Position numbers and translations under genes: made by a program. 64,000 bases of DNA from Flavonifractor hominis (GTDB lineage: Bacteria; Bacillota; Clostridia; Oscillospirales; Oscillospiraceae), in NCBI RefSeq assembly GCF_040095835.1, contig NZ_JBBMFT010000012.1:1-64000 (forward strand), read 5' to 3'. The notes under the pieces were generated by a model, which did no database searches, was not told where the DNA came from, and worked only from the letters and a program-made list of their open reading frames with translations. Shown here piece after piece: positions 45,293 to 53,751 of the stretch; position 1 is the stretch's first letter; the number at the start of each line of letters is the position of its first letter.

Positions 45293-46516
45293 CTGGCAAA
45301 GCGTAAACGTGACCTGACCATGGAGGAGCAGCTGGCCCGGGGCCCTATGGATCTGCCCTTTCTCATGCTGGTGCTGCTGCTGACCGGCATCGGTGTCATC
45401 ATGGTGTTTTCTGCGTCCTTCGCCACGGCCTACTACGATTCCAGCGTGGCCCAGAACGATCCCACCTATTACTTCATCCGGCAGGGAGCCTTTGCTCTGG
45501 CTGGTCTGGCCATCATGTATTTTGTCTCCAAGATCAATTACCAGACCTTCCGCTGGATGTCGGTCTTTGTGCTGGGCATCTCGTTTCTCTTGCTGCTCAT
45601 GGTGCTGATACCCGGCATCGGCGTTACCCGCAACAACGCCACCCGCTGGATCAAGCTGCCCGGCATCCCTCAGTTCCAGCCGTCGGAAATCGCCAAGATC
45701 GGCGTCATCATGTACTTTGCCGCCCGGTTGTCCAAGCGCAACACGGAAAAGACCCGGCGGTTGTCGCCCCGCCACCCCCTCAGCGGAGTGGCCGGCGTTC
45801 TGGAACGCATCGGCTTTCTGGAACTGGTGCCCTATGGGGCCATCCTGCTGGCGGTAGCCGGACTGATGCTGATGGAGCCCCACATGTCGGGCACCATCCT
45901 CATCATGGCCGGCGGCGCGGCGGTGCTGTTCGCCGCAGGCATCAAGCTCTACTGGTTCATCGGCGGCGGCTCGCTGATGGCGGCTGGACTGTGGTTTATC
46001 ATGACCCAGACCCCCTACATGGCCAGCCGCATCAGCCTCTGGCGCAACCCGTGGGACGACGGGATGAACGGCCTGGGCAAAGGATACCAGACCATTCAGT
46101 CTCTGTACGCCATCGGCTCGGGCGGCCTTTTGGGCCTGGGCCTGGGCAAGAGCCGCCAGAAATTCCTCTACATCCCCGAGCCGGAAAACGACTACATTTT
46201 CGCCATCGTCTGTGAGGAGCTGGGCTACATCGGCGCGGCGGTGGTGCTGATTTTGTTCGCGCTGCTCATCATCCGGGGGTTCTGGATCGCCATCCACGCC
46301 CGGGACCGCTTCGGCGCGCTGCTGGTGGTGGGCATCACCACCCTGACGGCGGTACAGGTCTTTCTGAACATCGCCGTGGTGACCAACCTGATCCCCGTCA
46401 CCGGTATCTCTCTGCCGTTTTTCAGCTACGGCGGCACGGCACTTATCATTCAGCTGGCCGAGATGGGCATGATCCTGTCGGTCTCCCGCCAGATCCCGGC
46501 ACCCAAACAGGAATAG
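45293..46516 (+). CDS. ftsW: FtsW/SpoVE/RodA-family peptidoglycan glycosyltransferase
   Basis: About 407 residues and ten membrane segments. SEDS signatures include NNATRWIKLPGIPQFQPSE, IPEPENDYIFAIVCEELG and LPFFSYGGTALI. It polymerises glycan strands with the division PBP. The first ATG in frame is 45320 and has no ribosome site. A strong GGAGGTGA is placed 6 nt before an in-frame CTG at 45293, giving an added MAKRKRDLT start; I chose that. murD, usually between mraY and ftsW, is absent. Confidence 0.93.
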   Translation: MAKRKRDLTMEEQLARGPMDLPFLMLVLLLTGIGVIMVFSASFATAYYDSSVAQNDPTYYFIRQGAFALAGLAIMYFVSKINYQTFRWMSVFVLGISFLLLLMVLIPGIGVTRNNATRWIKLPGIPQFQPSEIAKIGVIMYFAARLSKRNTEKTRRLSPRHPLSGVAGVLERIGFLELVPYGAILLAVAGLMLMEPHMSGTILIMAGGAAVLFAAGIKLYWFIGGGSLMAAGLWFIMTQTPYMASRISLWRNPWDDGMNGLGKGYQTIQSLYAIGSGGLLGLGLGKSRQKFLYIPEPENDYIFAIVCEELGYIGAAVVLILFALLIIRGFWIAIHARDRFGALLVVGITTLTAVQVFLNIAVVTNLIPVTGISLPFFSYGGTALIIQLAEMGMILSVSRQIPAPKQE

Positions 46517-46521
46517 GAATG

Positions 46522-46656
46522 TCCAGGGGGCATCCCATGCCCCCTGGATACGGGTCTGCGTGCCGGCGAAGCCGGCGACTTGACCCGATACCCCCGGTTT
46601 CGCGCCCTGTGGCGCGGGTCAGGGTGTCGTTCCGGAAAGTGAATTCCCGAAACGAC
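46522..46656. repeat. Hairpin-rich insert between ftsW and murG
   Basis: 135 bp of nested inverted repeats: 46522-46548 (12 bp stem, CCC loop), a GCCGGC-GAA-GCCGGC hairpin near 46562-46577, a GACCCG...CGGGTC arm pair enclosing CGCGCC/GGCGCG, and a final arm pair GTCGTT...AACGAC (46626-46656) closing on GGAA-AGTGA-ATTCC. No reading frame fits. It shares only the GTGAATT loop motif with the five-stem elements and has a different order, so I keep it separate. Confidence 0.6.
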
Positions 46657-46688
46657 GGATTTCCAATTACAAGGAGGAACGAACAGAC

Positions 46689-47816
46689 ATGAATATCCTC
46701 TTTACCTGCGGCGGTACGGCGGGGCATGTCAACCCGGCCGTGGCCCTGGCCCAGATGTTTCAGGCCCGCAATCCGGGCTGCAAGGTACTCTTTGTGGGGG
46801 CTGACGGCGGGATGGAAACCCGTCTGGTCCCCAAGGAGGGCTATGAGATCGAGACGGTGACCATCACCAATTTCCGCCGTTCCCTCTCTCCCGCCGCCAT
46901 TGGGCACAATATCCGCACCCTGCTGAACATGAACAAGTCCAAAAAGCAGGCCAACGCCATCCTGGACCGGTTCAAGCCCGATCTGGTGGTAGGTACCGGG
47001 GGTTATGCCTCCTACCCGGTGGTGAATGCCGCCGCGGCCCGGGGCATCCCCACCGCCGTCCACGAGTCCAACGCCGTCCCCGGTTTGACCACCAAGGCTC
47101 TGGCCAAGGTGGTGGACCAGGTGATGGTGGGCTTTGAGGAGAGCCGCAGCCACTATGACGACCCGTCCAAGGTGGTGGTCACCGGCACTCCGGTGCGGGA
47201 GGACTTTTTCCGCTATACCCGCCGGGAGGCCCGGGAGCGGCTGGGCCTGCACGACGATAAGCCCCTGGTGCTCTCGGTCTGGGGCAGCCTGGGGGCGGAG
47301 GTGATGAACCGGCAGATGGCCGAGTGCATCGCTCTGGAGTACCGGGCGGGCGCGCCCTACCACCACGTCCACGGCGCCGGCCGGGACTATGCCGCCGTAC
47401 AGGAGCAGCTGCGGCAGGCGGGTGTGGAGCCGTGCCCGGAACTGGATGTGCGGGAGTACATCTATGACATGCCCCTGGTGATGGCGGCTGCCGATCTGGT
47501 GCTGTGCCGGGCGGGAGCGTCCACCATCGCCGAGATTGCCGCCATTGCCCGGCCGGCGGTGCTGGTGCCCTCACCCAATGTGGTGGCGGACCACCAGACC
47601 AAGAACGCCCGGGTGCTGGCCAATGCCGGCGGCGCGGTACTGCTGCCTGAGAGTGAGTCCAGCGGGGAGAAGCTCTATGAGCTCATCCGCACACTGCTGG
47701 ACGACGCCCCCCGGCGGGAGAACATGAGCCGCGCCCTGCGGGAAATGGCAGTGCCCGACGCGGCCGAGCAGATCTATCACACTCTGACGGGCCTGATGGA
47801 GAAAGGGAAGAAATGA
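46689..47816 (+). CDS. murG: UDP-GlcNAc:lipid I N-acetylglucosaminyltransferase
   Basis: 375 residues, GT-B fold. N-terminal FTCGGTAGHVNPAVALAQ (the G-rich donor/acceptor loop), GTGGYASYPVV, then GSLGAEVMN and C-terminal CRAGASTIAEIAAIARPAVLVPSP. It turns lipid I into lipid II on the inner membrane face. GGAGG lies 9 nt before ATG. It is separated from ftsW by a hairpin-rich insert that could affect its level of expression. Confidence 0.96.
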   Translation: MNILFTCGGTAGHVNPAVALAQMFQARNPGCKVLFVGADGGMETRLVPKEGYEIETVTITNFRRSLSPAAIGHNIRTLLNMNKSKKQANAILDRFKPDLVVGTGGYASYPVVNAAAARGIPTAVHESNAVPGLTTKALAKVVDQVMVGFEESRSHYDDPSKVVVTGTPVREDFFRYTRREARERLGLHDDKPLVLSVWGSLGAEVMNRQMAECIALEYRAGAPYHHVHGAGRDYAAVQEQLRQAGVEPCPELDVREYIYDMPLVMAAADLVLCRAGASTIAEIAAIARPAVLVPSPNVVADHQTKNARVLANAGGAVLLPESESSGEKLYELIRTLLDDAPRRENMSRALREMAVPDAAEQIYHTLTGLMEKGKK

Positions 47817-47881
47817 ACCCGCCGTCCATCCTGCGCATAGGATAGCGTACCCAACATAGATGCATGCGGAGGATGGACCAT

Positions 47882-49132
47882 ATGAGTACTTATATCGTGG
47901 AGGGTGGCCGCCCTCTGGAGGGCGCCGTGCGGGTGCACGGGGCCAAGAACAGTGTGCTGCCCATTTTGGCGGCCTGTCTTCTGGCACCGGGGGAGTGTGT
48001 CATCCATAACTGCCCGGAACTGTCCGATGTGACGGCCTCCCTGGATATCCTGCGCCACCTGGGCTGCCGGGCATGGCGGCAGGATGGAGAGTGTGTGGTG
48101 GTGGATGCCTCCGCCCCCACGGGCTGGGATGTACCCGACGCTCTGATGCGGGAGATGCGCTCCTCGGTGATCTTCCTGGGGGCCATCCTGGGCCGGATGG
48201 GACAGGCGAAGCTGTGCGCGCCGGGAGGCTGTGAGCTGGGCCCCCGGCCCATCGATCTGCACCTTGCGGCCATTCGGGCCCTGGGTGGGACCATTACCGA
48301 GAGCGAAGGAGGGCTCCGCTGTGCCGGGGCGCTGCGGGGGGCGGATATTGTGCTGTCCCTGCCCAGCGTGGGGGCCACCGAGAATGCCATGCTGGCGGCG
48401 GTGTGCGCACAGGGGACCACGACGATCACCAACGCGGCCCGGGAGCCGGAGATCGTGGATCTGCAGCAATTTCTCTGCACGCTGGGCGCCAGGGTCCGGG
48501 GAGCGGGCAGCTCGGTGATCACGGTGGAGGGCGGGCATGCGCTCCACGGCGGGGAATATACCGTCATGGGCGACCGGATCGTGGCCGCCACCTATCTGGC
48601 GGCCGCTGCGGCGGCCGGAGGAGAAGTCGAGGTGTCCGGAGTGGATTACCGCCATCTCTCCACGGTGACAGCGGTCCTGAATGAGGCCGGCTGTACAGTG
48701 CAGAGTGACGGAACGCGTGTCAGCCTGCGCAGCGGCGGTATGCTCCGGGGGGTCCGGCCCATCCGTACCGCGCCCTATCCGGGCTTTCCCACGGATGCCC
48801 AGGCGCCTTTGATGGCGGCGCTGGTCCGGGGCGAGGGATGTACCGTATTTGTGGAGAATATGTTTGAGAGCCGGTACCGCCACGTGGATGAGCTGGCCCG
48901 CATGGGGGCGGATATCCGGGTGGAGGGCCGTGTGGCGGTGGTATACGGCGTGCCCCGGCTCCACGGCGCCCGGGTCCGGGCCGCCGACTTGCGGGGCGGG
49001 GCTGCCCTGGTGGTGGCTGCCCTGGCGGCCGACGGGATCAGCCGGATCGAGGGGCTGCACCACATCGACCGGGGCTATCAGTCGCTGGAACGGGACCTGC
49101 GGGCCCTTGGAGCGCAGATCGTCCGCAGCTGA
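47882..49132 (+). CDS. murA: UDP-N-acetylglucosamine 1-carboxyvinyltransferase
   Basis: 416 residues. Lys22-Asn23 in VHGAKNSVLPI and the PEP-binding Cys near residue 117 in PGGCELGPRPID are in place, so the enzyme should be fosfomycin-sensitive. C-terminal FENMFESRYRHVDELARMGADI is also typical. It makes the first committed step of peptidoglycan synthesis. Being within the dcw cluster next to murG is common in Clostridia; murB usually follows but is absent. ATG 47882 follows GGAGGATGG. Confidence 0.95.
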   Translation: MSTYIVEGGRPLEGAVRVHGAKNSVLPILAACLLAPGECVIHNCPELSDVTASLDILRHLGCRAWRQDGECVVVDASAPTGWDVPDALMREMRSSVIFLGAILGRMGQAKLCAPGGCELGPRPIDLHLAAIRALGGTITESEGGLRCAGALRGADIVLSLPSVGATENAMLAAVCAQGTTTITNAAREPEIVDLQQFLCTLGARVRGAGSSVITVEGGHALHGGEYTVMGDRIVAATYLAAAAAAGGEVEVSGVDYRHLSTVTAVLNEAGCTVQSDGTRVSLRSGGMLRGVRPIRTAPYPGFPTDAQAPLMAALVRGEGCTVFVENMFESRYRHVDELARMGADIRVEGRVAVVYGVPRLHGARVRAADLRGGAALVVAALAADGISRIEGLHHIDRGYQSLERDLRALGAQIVRS

Positions 49133-49171
49133 GGCGGAGATACAACGATAACAGACAGGAGACCGGTAAGA

Positions 49172-50059
49172 ATGGCGGCGAGAAGGAACAGACGTGGACG
49201 GCGGCGAAATCGGGGGCGCTTCGGCGCGCTCTATAAAGTGCTGTCTGCACTGGTCATCGTCGCCGCCATTTTGGCCGGCTGCGTGGTGTTTTTCCGGGTG
49301 AACACCGTGCTGGTGGACGGGCAGTGCCCCTATACCAAGGAAGAGATCATTGCAGCTTCCGGCGTGGAGCAGGGGGACAACCTGTTCGGGCTGGATAAAG
49401 GCCGGATCAGCAGCCGGATCTATACCCAGCTGCCCTATATTGACGAGGTCTCCATCAATTGCAAACTGCCCGACACACTGGTGTTCCGGGTGAGCCAGAG
49501 CATTCCGGTGGCCTGCCTGAAAAGCGGCGGCAGCTACTGGCTGCTGGATACCAAGTGCAAGATCCTGGAGAGCGGGGACGCCTCTCTGGCGGAGGGACGG
49601 GCCCTGCTCTACGGTTTGGAAGCGGTAAATCCGACGGTGGGCAGTGTGCTCACCGTGGCGCCGGAGCAGCAGGAAAAACTGGACCGGCTGCGGGCGTTTC
49701 TGGCGGCCATCCGGGAGCGGCAGATGACCGGGAGCATTACCAGCTTCATCGATCTGACCTCAGACAATGAGATCCGGTTCGGATACGGGGAGAACCTCAC
49801 TGTGGTGATGCCGCTCAACGGAGATTTTACAGAAAAGACCTACGATCTCAAGCGGGCGCTGGAGACCATGGATGAGCGGGGCATTACCCGCACCGGCACG
49901 CTGGATCTGAACTACGAGACCCGGGAAGGACATCTGCTGCCCGAGCGATGGCTGCCCACCACGTCGGCGGACTCGGTTCCGGCCACGCAGAGCAGTCCCG
50001 CGCCGGACGCGGAAGGGAAAGAAGAAGGCGAAACGAATGAAGCGAATCAAACGCAATAA
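49172..50059 (+). CDS. ftsQ: FtsQ/DivIB cell division protein
   Basis: 295 residues. A very basic cytoplasmic start (AARRNRRGRRRNRGR), one membrane helix (about 25-45), then a POTRA domain (FRVNTVLVDGQCPYTKEEIIAASGVEQGDNLFG) and the FtsQ beta domain (YIDEVSINCKLPDTLVFRVSQS). It bridges FtsL/DivIC and the septal synthase. The last 8 codons overlap the DUF881 gene. Confidence 0.92.
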   Translation: MAARRNRRGRRRNRGRFGALYKVLSALVIVAAILAGCVVFFRVNTVLVDGQCPYTKEEIIAASGVEQGDNLFGLDKGRISSRIYTQLPYIDEVSINCKLPDTLVFRVSQSIPVACLKSGGSYWLLDTKCKILESGDASLAEGRALLYGLEAVNPTVGSVLTVAPEQQEKLDRLRAFLAAIRERQMTGSITSFIDLTSDNEIRFGYGENLTVVMPLNGDFTEKTYDLKRALETMDERGITRTGTLDLNYETREGHLLPERWLPTTSADSVPATQSSPAPDAEGKEEGETNEANQTQ

Positions 50060-50789
50060 GGGAGAACTGGCTGTGGTGGTGGTGTGCGCCGTGGTGGGCT
50101 TCCTGCTGGCGGCCCAGCTGCGCAGTGTTAAGCTGTCCGGTGCGGCAGACGCCACCAATGCCACCCGCCTGGAGACCCTTCAGAATCTCTACAATGAGCT
50201 CAACGACCAGAAAGAAGGGCTGGAGAGCCAGGTCAAACAGCTGGAGAGTGAGTTGGCCCTCTACCGGGAGCAGGCAGCCTCCGGCGAGACGGGCAGCGAG
50301 GCTCTGAAGACCGAGCTGGAGCAGCTGGAGATCACCGCCGGGCTTACCGATGTGGAAGGACCGGGGGTGAGCATCATCCTGGAGGACTCCAGCTCCGTCA
50401 ATGTCACCGGAGATGAAGCCGATTACCTGATCCATGACAATGACATTCTTTCCGTCATCAACGAGCTGCGCTCCGCCGGGGCGGAGGCCATCTCCCTCAA
50501 CGGGGAGCGCATCCTGGCCACCAGTGAGGTGCGCTGTACCGGAGCGGTGGTGACGGTGAACGGCAGACGGTATGCCGCGCCCTATGTGATCTTTGCCATC
50601 GGGGACCCGGACACGCTCTACAGCGCGCTCACCATGCGCAACGGCGTGGTGGATGTGCTCAGCCAGTGGGGCATCACCGTCAAGGTGAGCACCAGCGATC
50701 AGCTGCTCATCCCCAAGTATAACGGCACGGTGGAATACCGCTACGCCAAGCCCGCATCCACCGATGAGGGCGAAGAGGAGGTGGGCTGA
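50037..50789 (+). CDS. DUF881-family membrane protein (YlxW/YlxX-like)
   Basis: 250 residues. One N-terminal membrane helix, a coiled coil about 40-85 (LQNLYNELNDQKEGLESQ), then a DUF881 domain (GPGVSIILEDSS, LIHDNDILSVINELRSAGAEAISLNGERI). Family members sit before ftsZ or near divIB in many Firmicutes; function unknown, with a division role suggested by place only. It overlaps ftsQ by 23 bp and sbp by 1 bp, so the three are tightly coupled. Confidence 0.88.
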   Translation: MKRIKRNKGELAVVVVCAVVGFLLAAQLRSVKLSGAADATNATRLETLQNLYNELNDQKEGLESQVKQLESELALYREQAASGETGSEALKTELEQLEITAGLTDVEGPGVSIILEDSSSVNVTGDEADYLIHDNDILSVINELRSAGAEAISLNGERILATSEVRCTGAVVTVNGRRYAAPYVIFAIGDPDTLYSALTMRNGVVDVLSQWGITVKVSTSDQLLIPKYNGTVEYRYAKPASTDEGEEEVG

Positions 50790-51175
50790 TGTTGGAGATC
50801 GTCGGTCTGATCGTGGGACTGGTCATCGGGATCTTCTTCCCCTGGACCATCCCCAGCCAGTGGACCCTCTATGTAGCCACCGGACTGCTGGCGGCGCTGG
50901 ACTCCGCCCTGGGCGGACTGCGCGCCCGGCTCAAGGGGGAGTTCAAACTGGATGTGTTCCTTTCCGGTACAGTGGGGAACGCCGCCATCGCGGTGTTTCT
51001 GGCCTGGCTGGGCCAAAAGCTGGGGATTCCCCTCTACCTGGCTGCCGTGGTGGTCTTTGGAACGAGAATGTTCCAAAACTTTGCGGAAATCCGGCGGGAA
51101 CTATTGACCTCTAAGCAAAAGAGAGCTAAAATAAATCAAGATATTGTCTTTCAGGAGAAAGAGAGCACAAAATAA
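50789..51175 (+). CDS. sbp: Small basic protein Sbp (DUF1290)
   Basis: 128 residues and three membrane segments (IVGLIVGLVIGIFFPWTIP, YVATGLLAALDSALGGLRA, LYLAAVVVFGTRMFQN). The GIFFPW and ALDSALGG motifs are those of Sbp, the small basic protein encoded before ftsA-ftsZ in Bacillus. Function unknown. Here ftsZ follows with no ftsA between. Confidence 0.9.
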   Translation: MLEIVGLIVGLVIGIFFPWTIPSQWTLYVATGLLAALDSALGGLRARLKGEFKLDVFLSGTVGNAAIAVFLAWLGQKLGIPLYLAAVVVFGTRMFQNFAEIRRELLTSKQKRAKINQDIVFQEKESTK

Positions 51176-51237
51176 CTCCCTTTTTGACAGGATCCGTGCG
51201 TATCTCACGAAATTCGTTTCACATAGGAGGAGCAGTT

Positions 51238-52353
51238 ATGGCGTTTGGACTGGACACCGGTCCCGATAATGTCGTTACCATTAAGGTCATCGGCGTCGGA
51301 GGGGGCGGCAACAATGTGGTTAACCGGATGGTAAAATCCGGGACCAAGGGTGTGGATTTCATCGCAGTCAATACGGACAAGCAGGCGCTTGCCGTTTCCA
51401 GCGCAACATTCAAGATCCAGATCGGTGAGAAGCTCACCGGCGGACAGGGTGCGGGCAGCGACCCGGAGGTGGGACGCAAGTCCGCCGAGGAGAGCCGCAG
51501 CGCCGTGTCCAAGGCCCTGGAGGACGCGGACATGGTGTTTATCACCGCCGGCATGGGCGGCGGTACCGGCACCGGCGCGGCCCCCATCGTGGCTGATATC
51601 GCCAAGGAGATGGGCATCCTTACCGTGGGCGTGGTGACCAAGCCCTTTAACTTTGAGGGCCGCCGGCGTATGCTCCAGGCCGAGAAAGGCATTGAGGAGC
51701 TGCGTACCCGGGTGGACAGCCTGGTGATCATCCCCAATGAGCGGCTGAAGTTTGCCACCGATCAGAAGATCACCTTTGCCAACGCCTTTGAGATCGCCGA
51801 CGATGTGCTGCGCCAGGCGGTGCAGTCCATCTCCGACCTCATCAAGAACACTGGCTTCATCAACCTGGACTTTGCCGACGTCACCGCCGTCATGAAGAAC
51901 GCGGGCATGGCCCACATGGGCGTGGGCCGGGCCGGCGGCAAGAACAAGGCCGAGGAGGCGGCCAAGATGGCCATTTCCAGCCCCCTGCTGGAGACCTCCA
52001 TCAACGGTGCCAAGGGCGTGCTGGTCAACGTCACCGGTTCCATGGATATCGGACTGGAAGAGGTGGAGACCGCTGCCAACTTGGTGCAGCAGGCCGCCCA
52101 TCCCGACGCGCTCATCATCTTCGGCGCTGCCTTCGACGATACGCTGGAGGACGAGATCCGCGTTACGGTCATTTCCACCGGCTTTGAAGAGCGGGAGGAC
52201 AACATGCCCAGCAAGCCCTTCACCGCTGCCGGCGAGCGGAAAAACGACGGTAAGTCGCACCTTTCCGCGGAGACAAAGCCCGCCGCACCGGAGGAGCCCG
52301 ATCCTCTGGATCTGGACGATATCTTCAAGATCTTCAACAACCGCGGCCGATGA
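51238..52353 (+). CDS. ftsZ: Cell division GTPase FtsZ
   Basis: 371 residues. Tubulin-type GTP loop GGGTGTGAAP near residue 106, N-terminal KVIGVGGGGNNVVNRM, synergy loop residues NLDFADV, and a C-terminal tail ending DPLDLDDIFKIFNNRGR that should bind SepF, ZapA or similar since ftsA is not present. ATG 51238 has AGGAGGAG upstream; an in-frame start 18 codons earlier lacks a ribosome site. Last gene of the cluster, followed by a strong terminator. Confidence 0.98.
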   Translation: MAFGLDTGPDNVVTIKVIGVGGGGNNVVNRMVKSGTKGVDFIAVNTDKQALAVSSATFKIQIGEKLTGGQGAGSDPEVGRKSAEESRSAVSKALEDADMVFITAGMGGGTGTGAAPIVADIAKEMGILTVGVVTKPFNFEGRRRMLQAEKGIEELRTRVDSLVIIPNERLKFATDQKITFANAFEIADDVLRQAVQSISDLIKNTGFINLDFADVTAVMKNAGMAHMGVGRAGGKNKAEEAAKMAISSPLLETSINGAKGVLVNVTGSMDIGLEEVETAANLVQQAAHPDALIIFGAAFDDTLEDEIRVTVISTGFEEREDNMPSKPFTAAGERKNDGKSHLSAETKPAAPEEPDPLDLDDIFKIFNNRGR

Positions 52354-52360
52354 ACATACG

Positions 52361-52396
52361 CGCCCCGCAGAGAATCCTTCTCTGCGGGGCGTTTTT
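52361..52396 (+). terminator. Intrinsic terminator of the dcw cluster
   Basis: 14 bp perfect stem (52361-52374 with 52378-52391), T5 tail. Confidence 0.9.
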
Positions 52397-52412
52397 CGTG
52401 CACAATCCGTTC

Positions 52413-52441
52413 TTGCAATTTGGCCGTGCGGGGCTTATAAT
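52413..52441 (+). promoter_or_regulatory. Sigma-A promoter of corA
   Basis: TTGCAA, 17 bp, TATAAT. Transcription from about 52449 gives a leader of about 240 nt. Confidence 0.8.
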
Positions 52442-52448
52442 AACAATG

Positions 52449-52686
52449 TATCTGTAAATCATAAAGGAGTGATATGCGCCGTGAGCGGTGACCCTCTGAG
52501 TCGAAAATGCAGTAGTTTCTCCAGCGCGGCGCATGGGCTTGGTGACTGATCGGAGCAGACGGTCGGACCCGCATGCCTTTGTCGCCGCTTGGTCTGTGTC
52601 GGGACATTCCCCGGCAGACGGCAAAGACAATATGGCGCGCGGGGATTTTTATGCCTATTTTCCCCGCCGGGAAAGGCGTGATTCAT
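52449..52686 (+). promoter_or_regulatory. Long structured leader of corA with short ORFs
   Basis: An AAAGGAG ribosome site precedes a tiny ORF (MRRER, 52474-52491) and an overlapping 22-codon GTG ORF at 52482. The arms ATGCGCCG (52474) and CGGCGCAT (52529) pair over 8 bp. A second hairpin spans about 52541-52572 (GGTGACTGATCG with CGGTCGGACC). A third spans about 52592-52619 (GTCTG...CAGAC with GGGA/TCCC inside). The M-box magnesium riboswitch core is not present. A metal-responsive leader is an inference from the gene it precedes. Confidence 0.55.
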
Positions 52687-53610
52687 TTGCTCTCCATCCA
52701 TAAGACGATCAATGGAAAAATGACCCGGCTGGACTCCGTCCAGGACGGCTGCTGGGTCAATCTGACTTACCCCAGCGAGGATGAACTCAATACAGTGGCG
52801 GTGACCTTGGGGGTGGAGCCCTCTTTCCTGCGGGCCGCGCTGGATGAGGAGGAGACCTCCCGCATCGACACCGAGGATGGCCAGACGCTCATTATCATCG
52901 ATGTGCCCGCGGTGGAGAAGGACGACGCGGTGGTCTACTCCACCCTGCCCCTGGGCATCATCGTGACAGAAAAGCACATCATCACCGTCTGTCTGAAGGA
53001 AACTTCTATCCTCAAGGATTTTCAAGACGGCCTGGTCCGCTATGCCGAGACTCAGAAGCGCACCAGCTTTATTCTCTATATGCTCCTGCAGGTGGCCAAG
53101 CGCTTTCTGCAATACCTGAAGCAGATCGATAAGATCTACAACTATATGGAGCGCCAGCTCTACAAGTCCCAGCGGAACAAGGAGCTCATCCAGCTGCTGG
53201 ATCTGGAAAAGTCGCTGGTTTACTTCAACACCTCCCTGAAGGCCAATGAGGTTACCCTGGAGAAGATCCTCCGGGGCCGCATCATTACCCTTTATGAGGA
53301 GGACCACGACCTGCTGGAGGACGTGCTCATCGAGGTGCGCCAGGCCATCGAGATGGCCAACATTTACTCCTCCATTATCTCTGGCATGATGGACGCCTTT
53401 GCCAGCGTCATCTCCAACAACCTGAACGTGATCATGAAGGTGCTCACGTCCATCACCATCCTGCTTACCATCCCCAATATTTTCTTCAGCTTCTATGGTA
53501 TGAACGTGCATGGGCTGCCGCTGGATCAGTTCTGGTGGTTCCCGCTGGCACTGTCCGGACTGGTGATCCTGGTGACGGCCATCATTCTGAAAAAGCGCGA
53601 TCTGTTTTGA
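52687..53610 (+). CDS. corA: CorA-type magnesium/divalent-cation channel
   Basis: About 307 residues. A long cytosolic domain with charged helices (KTINGKMTRLDSVQDGCWVNL, RFLQYLKQIDKIYNYMERQLYKS) ends in two membrane helices. The pore motif YGMN (FSFYGMNVHGLP) sits between them. It is a pentameric Mg2+ or Co2+ channel. The start is uncertain: TTG 52687 (LSIHKTING) has GGCGTGA at a good distance; GTG 52678 and ATG 52651 are in frame further up but less well placed. Confidence 0.93.
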   Translation: MLSIHKTINGKMTRLDSVQDGCWVNLTYPSEDELNTVAVTLGVEPSFLRAALDEEETSRIDTEDGQTLIIIDVPAVEKDDAVVYSTLPLGIIVTEKHIITVCLKETSILKDFQDGLVRYAETQKRTSFILYMLLQVAKRFLQYLKQIDKIYNYMERQLYKSQRNKELIQLLDLEKSLVYFNTSLKANEVTLEKILRGRIITLYEEDHDLLEDVLIEVRQAIEMANIYSSIISGMMDAFASVISNNLNVIMKVLTSITILLTIPNIFFSFYGMNVHGLPLDQFWWFPLALSGLVILVTAIILKKRDLF

Positions 53611-53614
53611 ACGG

Positions 53615-53645
53615 GCGGCGGACGTTGGTCCGCCGCTCCTTTTTT
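53615..53645 (+). terminator. Intrinsic terminator of corA
   Basis: 9 bp GC stem with GTTG loop (53615-53636), T run at 53640-53645. Confidence 0.85.
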
Positions 53646-53751
53646 GCCTGAAGACCTTCTGACAAGCTTCATATTTTGGTAACAATTTCATGTTAAACTA
53701 GATGAAATCAACTTAGCAAGGCATACGCGCAAGAGAAGAAGGAGGGTTTCC

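Noticed and set aside
46522..46656. Hairpin insert before murG as a fifth copy of the five-stem element
   Set aside because: Only the GTGAATT loop is shared; stem order, linker and flanking gene duplication are missing.
52474..52650. M-box magnesium riboswitch in the corA leader
   Set aside because: The conserved M-box core (AGGTGAGGCTCC and later helices) is not present, although the leader is structured.
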